Part shown: positions 54,072 to 62,976 of the stretch, in pieces
Layout: the number at the start of each line of letters is the position of its first letter
How positions within the stretch are numbered: the first letter of the stretch is position 1
Assembly: GCA_025370055.1 (NCBI GenBank)
Contig: CP073041.1
Span: 2,604,001-2,668,000, forward strand
Reading direction: 5' to 3'
Origin: Woronichinia naegeliana WA131
GTDB taxonomy: Bacteria; Cyanobacteriota; Cyanobacteriia; Cyanobacteriales; Microcystaceae
DNA: 64,000 bases
The notes under the pieces: model-generated
What the model was told of the DNA's origin: nothing
Databases searched by the model: none
The model's input: the letters and a program-made list of their open reading frames with translations, nothing else
Position numbers and translations under genes: made by a program

Positions 54072-54260
54072 ATGAAAAAAGATATCCAAAATTCATTAAC
54101 TTCTATCTTGCGTTCTATGTCATCGCTCTTCGCCAATACTTCTGATTCAGATGATTCTAGCTCAGATGTTGTTCTTATTAATTCTTCTAAACAGTTTTTC
54201 CAAAATTACCAAGGTTCTAGTCGCGATACCGATTGGTCAAGTACTCGAGGATACGACTAG
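54072..54260 (+). CDS. Putative lasso-peptide precursor
   Basis: A 62-residue small protein from ATG 54072: MKKDIQNSLTSILRSMSSLF as a helical, then acidic leader, then the C-terminal 'NYQ-GSSRDTDWSSTRGYD'. Gly48 could be residue 1 of a core of 15 residues (GSSRDTDWSSTRGYD) and Asp54 (position 7) the ring acceptor, giving a 7-residue macrolactam with the tail WSSTRGYD; Asp52 at position 5 is an alternative too short for known lasso rings. The usual Thr at position -2 is absent (Tyr46). Position behind the B and C genes, and the absence of another small frame near them, support the call. No transporter gene follows. Confidence 0.65.
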   Translation: MKKDIQNSLTSILRSMSSLFANTSDSDDSSSDVVLINSSKQFFQNYQGSSRDTDWSSTRGYD

Positions 54261-54330
54261 CAAAATTGCTATTTTATTAAGCTGCTCGGCTCTCTTGGAG
54301 TTGGTGTGTAGTGCGATCGCCATCGCCTAG

Positions 54331-54359
54331 GGTGCGTTACTCCAACGCACCTTATTTTT
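54331..54359 (+). terminator. Hairpin with T-rich tail after the lasso genes
   Basis: Stem GGTGCGTT / AACGCACC (8 bp) with loop ACTCC, then TTATTTTTG. It lies about 70 bp after the precursor stop and would end transcription of the lasso operon. The same palindrome type also occurs as a dispersed repeat in cyanobacteria. Confidence 0.55.
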
Positions 54360-54433
54360 GTTTAAATAATCGTGAGCAAAATCCGAATGTTAGAATATTG
54401 GAAAACATACCCAACCCAAGCTCAAGAGAATCC

Positions 54434-54718
54434 ATGACTCTAACCCTTAACCTACCGTCAGAAGTTGAGCAATATCTCTTACAGGAAGCCAATCAAAAAG
54501 GGATTTCAATTGAATCTGTGACATTACAGCTTTTAACGAGCTTTATTCTTTTAAAGCAAAAACAAACTAAGGCAGTTAACCTAATTCAGTCTTGGATAGA
54601 TGAAGAAGACAATAATGAACAACAAGAAACAGGTCAATACTTGATCCATGCCTTGGATGAAGATCGTTTTTCTGAGCGTAAATTGTTCCCAATTGAGATG
54701 AAGGGAGTAACTTGGTGA
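54434..54718 (+). CDS. Antitoxin partner of a PIN toxin
   Basis: 94 residues from ATG 54434 (MTLTLNLPSEVEQYLLQEAN), preferred because the ribbon-helix-helix-like opening 'LTLNLPSEVEQYLLQEANQKGISIESVTLQLL' starts there; upstream codons lie in the terminator region. The C-terminal acidic part would contact the toxin. Its stop overlaps the GTG start of the PIN gene (GTGA at 54715-54718). A typical translationally coupled antitoxin. Confidence 0.75.
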   Translation: MTLTLNLPSEVEQYLLQEANQKGISIESVTLQLLTSFILLKQKQTKAVNLIQSWIDEEDNNEQQETGQYLIHALDEDRFSERKLFPIEMKGVTW

Positions 54719-55167
54719 GCAGAATCATAATGTTGGATTCAGGGCCACTTGGTCTAATCACCAATCCAAAGTTATCTACTGAAAGTGAAGCTTGCGCCCA
54801 TTGGCTCCAAACTCACATCACATCAGGTAGTCGTACTATAATTCCAGAAATTGCTGATTATGAGGTTCGCCGCGAATTATTGCGAGCAAACAAGACAAAA
54901 GGTATAGCTCGTCTAGATGAGTTAGGCAAGTTGATCGAGTATTTCCCAATTACAACGGCTGCCATGCGCCAAGCTGCAAAACTTTGGGCAGAAGCTCGTC
55001 AACAAGGGCAACCAACAGCAGGTGATAAAACAATTGACGGTGACATGATTTTGGTGGCACAAGCTATAACTCTTGGAGTTCCAGATATTGTAATTGCGAC
55101 AACGAATGTAGGGCATCTATCGAGATTTATTGCAGCCGAGTTATGGCAAAACGTTGCCCCAGGTTAG
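54715..55167 (+). CDS. PIN-domain toxin
   Basis: 150 residues from GTG 54715 (VSRIIMLDSGPLGLITNPKL). PIN-domain residues: Asp9 in 'IMLDSGPLGL', Glu in 'TIIPEIADYEVRRELLRA', Asp residues in 'AGDKTIDGDMILVAQAIT' and 'PDIVIATTNVGHLSRF'. The 'LDSGPLG' opening marks the subgroup common in cyanobacteria. Together with the antitoxin upstream it forms a complete module lying between the lasso cluster and a Uma2 gene. Confidence 0.8.
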   Translation: MSRIIMLDSGPLGLITNPKLSTESEACAHWLQTHITSGSRTIIPEIADYEVRRELLRANKTKGIARLDELGKLIEYFPITTAAMRQAAKLWAEARQQGQPTAGDKTIDGDMILVAQAITLGVPDIVIATTNVGHLSRFIAAELWQNVAPG

Positions 55168-55242
55168 TCGCCACCTAACTAGACCGTTATTAGACAAGTA
55201 AAAAAGGTTGGCTTCGTTGTGAATTTCCAGAAGGTTATCGGC

Positions 55243-55281
55243 GATCGTATTGTTTACTTAAGGAAGTATCGTGCGATCGCT
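55243..55281. repeat. Short direct repeat of 50928-50965
   Basis: 'GGCGATCGTATTGTTTACTT' followed by 'aaggaagtatcgtgcgatcgc' matches the copy at 50928-50965 in about 33 of 36 bases. Confidence 0.7.
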
Positions 55282-55334
55282 TTTTTTGAATGAGCAAGCT
55301 GCGATCGCCGAAAATAGCCTATTCTTGTTTAAGC

Positions 55335-56021
55335 TTATAATTTGGAGGAATTGAGCTTCTCTACAAAGCTTTGATGTTCCCCTGATGCTAAACCTTTCTG
55401 TAAAACCCGAAGAACTTTTGCTAAATTCCCTGTTAATAACGCATTTTGATCTAACCATAAACCAGGAAACATCTGAGAATACAAAATTCCCTCTGTATCA
55501 GGTTGCAATTTAAGATATTTTCCTTGTTTTAATTGAAACCAATCTAACTGCTCATCTTCAACTCGCCAGACCAAATATTCTTGCACTTGATGAAGTTGAT
55601 AAACCTCTAATTTCTGATGTAAATCCAAAGAAACCGTGCTGGCTGCAATTTCCACAATTAATTCGGGCGCACCTTCAACATAGCCATCATTATTAACCGT
55701 TGATTGTCCTCCCGTTTGAATTCTTAATAATGCGTCGGGTTGAGGTTCGTTATATTGATCGAGTTGAACAGTGGAATTATCTCCTAATTCAACGCCTGGC
55801 GTAGCCGCCCAATAACTGCCTAGCCAGGTCATTATCCGAGCGTGGGGATTACCATGTTGGGTAATTCGCAGAGGAGAAGCTACATAAACAATTCCTGCTA
55901 TTAATTCCGCTTTTTGATGGTTTGGCATGGCCTGGTAACGGCGTTCAAATTCACTACGGCTTAGACGATCGCCATTTTCAAGGAGAGGAATATTTCCCGA
56001 TTTTGTTGTTGCTATCACCAT
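55335..56021 (-). CDS. Uma2-family putative nuclease
   Basis: 228 residues. Uma2 features: 'LSRSEFERRYQAMPNHQKAELIAGIVYVASPLRITQHG', 'QYNEPQPDALLRI' (Asp of the active site), 'YVEGAPELIVEIAASTVSLDLHQKLEVYQLHQVQEYLVW' (E-I-A and H/K), quoted in parts. Longer than the other Uma2 proteins of the window by a C-terminal helix (LTGNLAKVLRVLQKGLASGEH). It belongs to the accessory island between the direct repeats. Role unknown. Confidence 0.85.
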   Translation of the reverse strand: MVIATTKSGNIPLLENGDRLSRSEFERRYQAMPNHQKAELIAGIVYVASPLRITQHGNPHARIMTWLGSYWAATPGVELGDNSTVQLDQYNEPQPDALLRIQTGGQSTVNNDGYVEGAPELIVEIAASTVSLDLHQKLEVYQLHQVQEYLVWRVEDEQLDWFQLKQGKYLKLQPDTEGILYSQMFPGLWLDQNALLTGNLAKVLRVLQKGLASGEHQSFVEKLNSSKL

Positions 56022-56074
56022 AAAGTTTAAGAATAGTTGATGATGTTATTTTAATTATAAGGTGTTTCCCGCGA

Positions 56075-56275
56075 TCGCGTTCTGGGTTGAGGCTATAGTT
56101 TCGTAGTTTATTAAGATTAATAAAAGTAGAGTTAACATGAGGTAATCTCATGCCATTGTAAAGACAAGATTTGAGAGCTAAAAGTACAAATTAGGGGACA
56201 CAGAGCATTCGGTCTTCAATTTCTTGCCAGACGGTAGGGGAAAGAAAAGAAACAACTTCTTTGCAGTCGAGCCTG
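56075..56275. repeat. Direct repeat, right copy (with 50275-50470)
   Basis: Matches 50275-50470 from 'CCGCGATCG.GTTCTGGGTTG' to 'TTTGCAGTC'. It contains the last about 25 codons of the NACHT-tail gene only. The homology breaks at about 56276, next to the IS110-type element. Confidence 0.75.
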
Positions 56276-56495
56276 AAACGATGAAGATATACTTTAAACG
56301 GTCATAGTTTGAATTTATCGAACCCTTAAAGTTCAGGGTCAAGTCCCCCTTTTTAAGGGGGATTTAGCGATTATCTTGTTTGTCAAGGCCTTGATAGGAT
56401 CGCTATCAAATAAAATTAGTCAAAACAAACAACTCATCCTCATACAACTCGTCAGAGAATGAGTTATGTTAACTCTTTCAACCAATATCAGAGAA

Positions 56496-57710
<1,215 letters not shown>

Positions 57711-57790
57711 ATAATGCTTATCGATTCAGCAGTTCTAAATTTAGGTTTTTATGACATACTGCCTGTTAGCTTCTTTTAATCCTTGTAATC

Positions 57791-58687
57791 ATGGTTTACA
57801 CAATTCGTCTGATCACGGATGCTGACTTACCCCTGGTCAATCATTGGGCCCAACAAGAAGGGTTCTGTCCAGGCGTAGGAGATACGGGAATTTACTATAA
57901 TACTGATCGCACAGGGGTTTGGGTCGGCGTTCTCGATCATCAACCAATTGGTTGTATTGCCGGTATTCGTTACGATCAAAGTTATGGCTTCGTGGGGATG
58001 TTTATTGTTGATCCTGCTTTTCGAGGACGGGGCTATGGTGTGGCTCTATGGCAAAAAGCGATGGAATATTTACAAGAAGTTGCCTGTGTGGGACTAGAAG
58101 CCGCTCTAGAACGGGTAGAGAACTATGCCAGTTGGGGCTTTAAACCCGCTTACTATACTCGTCGCTATGGCTTACCATCGGCCTACCGTCATGCTTGCCT
58201 CAGACCGACAACCGCGTTAGATTTGCCCTTGGGTTTTCAAATTTTGTCAGGGGCTGAGGTACCAGAGGAGATTGTGCAGATCTATGATGCGCGTCACGAA
58301 GTCACCCCCCGTCCCTTGTTTTTGCACGAATGGTTACAGCATCCTGAAGGAACGGTAAAAGTGGTACTGGATGAAACGGGTTCCTGCCGAGGCTATGGAC
58401 GCATTCGACCTTGTTTACTCCCTAACGATACCACTCCAAACGGTTGGCGACTGGGGCCATTATTGGCGGATCAGCCTGAATTAGCCGGTGCGTTGTTGGA
58501 TTTACTGTTGAGCGATCGCCAGGGGCCAGTCTTAATTGATGTACCAGAGATTAATCGAGCCGCGACCTCTTTATTAGAAGAACGGGGTTTTGAACTCCAG
58601 TTATTTAACCTGCGTATGTACAAGGGAGATCCGCCCACTCTCTCCCTCAAAGATATTTATGGGCTGGCCTGTTTGGAATTGGGTTGA
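57791..58687 (+). CDS. GNAT-family N-acetyltransferase
   Basis: 298 residues with a GNAT domain at 1-140: 'IRLITDADLPLVNHWAQQEGFCPG' opening, 'GFVGMFIVDPAFRGRGYGVALWQKAMEYL' with the acetyl-CoA P-loop (R-G-x-G-Y-G), and 'VENYASWGFKPAYYTRRY'. The second half (150-298) is a degenerate GNAT-like domain ending 'INRAATSLLEERGFELQLFNLRMYKGDPP', as in YitH/HolE-type two-domain acetyltransferases. The substrate is unknown. A single gene directly downstream of the IS110 element, with its own start about 80 bp after the IS end. Confidence 0.85.
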   Translation: MVYTIRLITDADLPLVNHWAQQEGFCPGVGDTGIYYNTDRTGVWVGVLDHQPIGCIAGIRYDQSYGFVGMFIVDPAFRGRGYGVALWQKAMEYLQEVACVGLEAALERVENYASWGFKPAYYTRRYGLPSAYRHACLRPTTALDLPLGFQILSGAEVPEEIVQIYDARHEVTPRPLFLHEWLQHPEGTVKVVLDETGSCRGYGRIRPCLLPNDTTPNGWRLGPLLADQPELAGALLDLLLSDRQGPVLIDVPEINRAATSLLEERGFELQLFNLRMYKGDPPTLSLKDIYGLACLELG

Positions 58688-58719
58688 CAGAAATCCTAAA
58701 AACTATTGTTAGGCAATTT

Positions 58720-59499
58720 TTACTCGGCGATCGCCTGGGGCAAGACACCGGGCCAACGTTTGTATTTAAGATAAAAACCAGCAAGGGAAAGGGCAATAAC
58801 TCCCACACCCGCGATCGCTAGATAACTGGGAACCCAAAAAACAGCTTCTAAGACATTAACCTGACCTGGTTTGAGTTTCCAAAGCAATTGAGAATGGGTA
58901 GAAGTTGCTTCAGGACTGAGAGCATCCTCATTAACCCCATTTCGCACTAAAAAAGGTGTGTTTAAAGAGAAATCAAGGTCAATCAATGACCCTGGACTCA
59001 CAATAATATTGCCCTGATTAGAAAGAACCCCCAGAGCGCGGAGATCTACCGATAACCGTAGCCGATTTTGATCCACAAAAAACCAATTACTCTGTTGAAT
59101 CGCCATCTCAGCTTTCAGTTGCAATAGGTCTAGCTGATCATCTTTGATTTTACCGGCCCCTTGGGGTGGTTTAGGATTAAAAAAAGTATTAAACTTATCA
59201 ACTAATTCTTGACCACTACCAAAAGGAATCGTAACGACCAATTCCTGATCAGAGACCCGTTGGCTATAACCCCGTAAGGCTTTAGCGCGACTTTCCAAAC
59301 TAGCTAACCATTTATCTGCTTCAGATTGGCTCAGTGTAGTTAACTGCTGACTCAGTTGAATATGTTGGATAATTTCACCATAATGCTGTTCGGTAAAGTT
59401 AATCCCCAGATCGTAGCGAACACAACCCCCTAAGCCAAGGGATAAGAGAAGCAAGAGCGGCATAAACCAGGCAAAGAGACGCTTTTTAAGGTGCATCAT
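58720..59499 (-). CDS. DUF3153 membrane lipoprotein
   Basis: 259 residues from ATG 59499 (MMHLKKRLFAWFMPLLLLLS). The signal has a lipobox 'LSLGLGGC' (Cys at about 24). The family signature is 'CVRYDLGINFTEQHYGEIIQHIQL' then 'SQRVSDQELVVTIPFGSGQELVDKFNTFF', and a C-terminal membrane helix ('VFWVPSYLAIAGVGVIALSLAGFYL'). DUF3153 proteins are conserved in cyanobacteria and plastids; no function is established. The longer in-frame start (59592) would lie within the RNase gene and is rejected. It probably shares a transcript with the RNase gene 77 bp upstream. Confidence 0.8.
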   Translation of the reverse strand: MMHLKKRLFAWFMPLLLLLSLGLGGCVRYDLGINFTEQHYGEIIQHIQLSQQLTTLSQSEADKWLASLESRAKALRGYSQRVSDQELVVTIPFGSGQELVDKFNTFFNPKPPQGAGKIKDDQLDLLQLKAEMAIQQSNWFFVDQNRLRLSVDLRALGVLSNQGNIIVSPGSLIDLDFSLNTPFLVRNGVNEDALSPEATSTHSQLLWKLKPGQVNVLEAVFWVPSYLAIAGVGVIALSLAGFYLKYKRWPGVLPQAIAE

Positions 59500-59576
59500 G
59501 ACAAGAAAAAAAGAGATAGAGGACAAATTAAGTAAGGCTAAGGTTCGGTCGTTGATTAGAATTGAGACTTTGTTGT

Positions 59577-61826
59577 TTATTCCTCTTCCCAATCTTCACC
59601 ACTAATAGCAGCCCCGCCGCCAACAGTGACCAGATCAATTTGTTGACGATAGTAGTCCACGCTCTTAACTTGAACATCGACTTCATTGCCTAATCGGTAG
59701 GCAGTGCGATTTTTGCGACCGACCAGACAACTATGACGGGCCCGATACTCGTACCAATCATCCTTGAGGGAACTAACGTGAACCAAACCTTCCACTAAGA
59801 GATCTTCGATTTCCACAAAAAAGCCGTAGGACTGCACTCCCGTAATTAAGCCTCGGAACACTTGGCCGGTTCGTTCTTTCATTTTTTCGGCTTTTTTCAA
59901 GCCAATTAAATCTTTTTCCGCATCCTCTGCGGTTTTTTCTCGTTCATTGAGATGGGGAACCAGGTGGTGAAATTCTTCGGTGAGGCTTTCTTGAAGAGGG
60001 GGAGGTAAGATATTCCAGCTAATTTGGCCATAACAGTCGCTACTGGCTAAATTGATGCCGGTTTTCATTTGTTTGGTGCGGCGATCGCGGCCTTCCGTAA
60101 GCACTAATTTTAAGACCCGTTGTATTAGTAAATCAGCATATCGTTGACCAGGAGAAACGCAGTGGGCATAACCATCCCCATAGGCCAAACCAAAATGGGC
60201 AGTGGGATGACTGCTATATTTTGCCGAGGCTAAAGACCCTTCCAGCAAATGATTTAAAATACGGATGCAGGCAGTTTTAGAAAAGGACTGACTTAAGCGT
60301 TGGAAATCCTGGGGAGTGACATCTGCTTCCAAATTAATGGGAACTTCCAAGCCTAGATTAGTGGCTAGTTTTAAGAGATCGGTTAATTCCTCCCAATCGG
60401 GTTGGGACTGAGTACAATACAAGGCTGGCAAATCCAAGGCCGCTAGGTGATCCGCCACCGCTTTCCCCACTAAAATTAACAGTTCCGTCAAAAAAGCACG
60501 GATTGGTAAGGCATTAGAGATCAACACCGCGCCCATACGTCCTTCATCTAAAAAGGCGATCGGGGTATCGGACTGCAAAGAAAAACTACCGCGTTGTAAC
60601 CGTTGAGCTTGGACTAAAGGACTAAGGGTAAAAAAGAGTTGATTTAACGGCTCGGCAAAATCGGCCAGGTCGGAAGGCATATTTTCCGGTTCCGCCAGCA
60701 GAGCTTGTACCTGGGAAAAGGTGAATTGTTGATCCACTTGAATGACACTGGCTTGATATTCAAACGCTAAAACCTGTCCCATCGTATCCAGGGTTAAAAA
60801 GACTGAAAGAGCCAGACGTTCTTCACCCATCAGTAAAGAACAACGACGGGTAACGGCTTCCGGGAAAAGGGGACAGACCTTATCACCCAGGTAAACAGCA
60901 GTGCCACGTTTTTTGGCCAATTTATCGAGCAGACTCTCTGGTTGAATGTAGTGATCGACATCACTAATATGAACGCCCAATCGCCAGTGCCGTTGTGTTT
61001 TTTCCAGACTGAAAGCCGTTTCGATAAAGGGAAGATGATCCCGCTCGATCTCATCAATGAGAGTAAAGGTTTTGAGAGAACGTAGATCCTGACGGGTTTT
61101 TAATTCATTCTGTTCTAGACCCATTGGTAAGTTATCGGCTTCCTTGAAGGCTTCTTCGCTCCAATAACTCGGTAGATCATGTTTGCAACAGACAATATCA
61201 GTGTCGGCAGCCGCTTCGGCATCACTGCCCAGGACTTTGGTGACTTTACCCAGAGGTGGCTGTTCTCCGATCGCATAACGAAGTACGGCAACATGAACCA
61301 AATGATCAACGGCTTGTTCCAGATCCAGACCATTTTCCTGGAGATTTAATTGAAACAAAAGGCGATCATCGAGAGGAATAGCCCGAAAGTTCTGTTCGAC
61401 CTTTTTAACTTGGGCCAGCAGAGAAGGATTGGCTCGTTCCAGAATTAAAGCGACTTCACCTTCAGGAGAGCGTCGTCGGGTAGCGTCTTTAATGATTTTG
61501 ACTAAAACGCGATCGCCGTTCCAGGCATTACTCAGATGGGTTTCTCGGACATAAATATCATCCGCATCCTCTTCATCCTGAATGGCAAAACAAAAGCCCT
61601 TACTCGAACAGCGTAATTTTGCTTCGACGAGATTCTCAGTCACTAACCGTCGATATTTCCCCCGTTCCTTTTCTAAAATCCCTAGTCTTTCTAGGGTATC
61701 GAGGATAATTTGTAGGGTTTCCATAGACCTTTCATCCTCGCAGCCAAGCTTCTTTTCCAGCACTTTGCCAGCAACTAACTTGTCATCACTGAAGAGGGAA
61801 AGCAATGTGGCGATCGAAAATTCCAT
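59577..61826 (-). CDS. rnr: RNase II/RNase R-family exoribonuclease
   Basis: 749 residues. N-terminal winged-helix part ('LEKKLGCEDERSMETLQIIL') and cold-shock-like domain ('SSKGFCFAIQDEEDADDIYV'), RNB catalytic domain from about 245 ('LKTFTLIDEIERDHLPFIET', 'RLGVHISDVDHYIQPESLLD' with the metal-binding Asp residues, 'RGTAVYLGDKVCPLFPE'), and a C-terminal S1 domain ('GQVFRGLITGVQSYGFFVEI'). It digests RNA 3' to 5'. In this family (vacB/rnr) a second-site Asp series is needed; the D-x-x-D pattern is retained in 'DVDH'. Upstream of 61827 is a long non-coding region. Confidence 0.9.
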   Translation of the reverse strand: MEFSIATLLSLFSDDKLVAGKVLEKKLGCEDERSMETLQIILDTLERLGILEKERGKYRRLVTENLVEAKLRCSSKGFCFAIQDEEDADDIYVRETHLSNAWNGDRVLVKIIKDATRRRSPEGEVALILERANPSLLAQVKKVEQNFRAIPLDDRLLFQLNLQENGLDLEQAVDHLVHVAVLRYAIGEQPPLGKVTKVLGSDAEAAADTDIVCCKHDLPSYWSEEAFKEADNLPMGLEQNELKTRQDLRSLKTFTLIDEIERDHLPFIETAFSLEKTQRHWRLGVHISDVDHYIQPESLLDKLAKKRGTAVYLGDKVCPLFPEAVTRRCSLLMGEERLALSVFLTLDTMGQVLAFEYQASVIQVDQQFTFSQVQALLAEPENMPSDLADFAEPLNQLFFTLSPLVQAQRLQRGSFSLQSDTPIAFLDEGRMGAVLISNALPIRAFLTELLILVGKAVADHLAALDLPALYCTQSQPDWEELTDLLKLATNLGLEVPINLEADVTPQDFQRLSQSFSKTACIRILNHLLEGSLASAKYSSHPTAHFGLAYGDGYAHCVSPGQRYADLLIQRVLKLVLTEGRDRRTKQMKTGINLASSDCYGQISWNILPPPLQESLTEEFHHLVPHLNEREKTAEDAEKDLIGLKKAEKMKERTGQVFRGLITGVQSYGFFVEIEDLLVEGLVHVSSLKDDWYEYRARHSCLVGRKNRTAYRLGNEVDVQVKSVDYYRQQIDLVTVGGGAAISGEDWEEE

Positions 61827-62265
61827 GAATTACAGTCCTGAATGAAGGTGAGGAGTACAAACCAAAAATGAGGGGTCTGGCAAGCCAGGCTTGAGAAATG
61901 CCGTTAACAAAGCCAACGGAAAAATTTCCTCCGCAGACCAGGACTTCCTCCGCAGACGATGAGGATGTCGCTAACAATCTAGTGGGATGATGAAGAGAGA
62001 GCAGCCGTTGGCAAGGATGTGGGCAAACGATCTTCCGACCGAAAACTGTCTGACTCAGAGAACGAGTTGTCCTGTCAGGATTAAACCTAACGATAGTGGG
62101 GAAAGCTTCTTGCCCCTAGCTACTCCGTTAGACACTTCTTGTATAACTTTTCATTGTATCAATAGAGAGGACACAATGCTGCACCCAAATACTCAAAATT
62201 GGGTAAACCCGTCTTTGGTTTCTAACTGATGTAACAGACTGTGTTTAAGAAGAGAGATGTAAAAA
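61827..62265. other. Long non-coding region between RNase and signal peptidase genes
   Basis: No convincing gene. Repeated words 'cctccgcaga' (61928 and 61949) and the segment 61980-62160 without stops in one frame only for short lengths. It could hold a small RNA or the promoter of the RNase gene, but I see no specific signal. Confidence 0.35.
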
Positions 62266-62835
62266 TCAGACAGTCCCTAGACGATCAAAAGGAAAGAAGC
62301 GAAAAACGGCCTGACCGATGAGATGATCTTTCGGTAAAAAGCCCCAAATATGGGAGTCATTACTATTGTTGCGATTATCTCCCATCACAAATAGATAACC
62401 TTCTGGGACTTTGACTCTAGGTAATGCGTAGCGTGGACTTTCCATTATGTAATCTTCCTCTAGGGGTTGATCATTGCGATAGACTTTACCCTCTCGTACT
62501 GCAACCGTATCTCCCCCAGTGGCAATGACCCGTTTAATAAAGGCTTGATTGGCGGCATAACCCTGGGCTTGCAGCAGATCGGGAGGACTAAACACCACAA
62601 TGTCGCCAGCTTGGGGTTCCTGAAAGTGATAGGACAATTTTTCAACCACTAAGCGATCGCCTTTTTCGAGGGTGGGAATCATGGAATCGGAGGGAATAAA
62701 ACGGGGTTCTGCCACAAATGTCCGAATGAGTAGCGCGAAAATCAATGCAATAAGTAGCAATAGGCCATTTTCTCGCAGCGATCGCCAAAGGCTTTTTTCA
62801 GGAGCAGTGAGTTCGGGATGGGGGGATGGGGTCAT
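62266..62835 (-). CDS. lepB: Signal peptidase I
   Basis: 189 residues. One N-terminal membrane helix (24-42, 'LLLLIALIFALLIRTFVAE'), catalytic Ser51 ('FIPSDSMIPTLEKGDRL') and Lys101 ('AFIKRVIATGGDTVAV'), plus the family boxes 'GDIVVFSPP' and 'VMGDNRNNSNDSHIWG'. It cleaves signal peptides of exported and thylakoid proteins. The short form with a single membrane segment is typical of cyanobacteria. Separate transcription unit, divergent from the protease gene at 62977. Confidence 0.95.
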   Translation of the reverse strand: MTPSPHPELTAPEKSLWRSLRENGLLLLIALIFALLIRTFVAEPRFIPSDSMIPTLEKGDRLVVEKLSYHFQEPQAGDIVVFSPPDLLQAQGYAANQAFIKRVIATGGDTVAVREGKVYRNDQPLEEDYIMESPRYALPRVKVPEGYLFVMGDNRNNSNDSHIWGFLPKDHLIGQAVFRFFPFDRLGTV

Positions 62836-62976
62836 AGAGGGGAGGGGGAGACTTAGGGGAGGGGGAGACTGGGAGATGGGGAGGATGGGGAAGGTTAAAG
62901 GATCAACAGGAATACTTTACAATGGGAGGCCTAGCCTTAATCGTTAAAAATTATTGGGATTGCCAGTGTCGTTAGC

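Noticed and set aside
61987-62229. 80-codon plus-strand frame
   Set aside because: No recognisable protein features and no plausible ribosome-binding site; kept as non-coding region.
62836-62976. G-rich direct repeats (gatggggaggatgggg-like) upstream of the S41 protease gene
   Set aside because: Simple-sequence character; no evidence for a structured element or operator.
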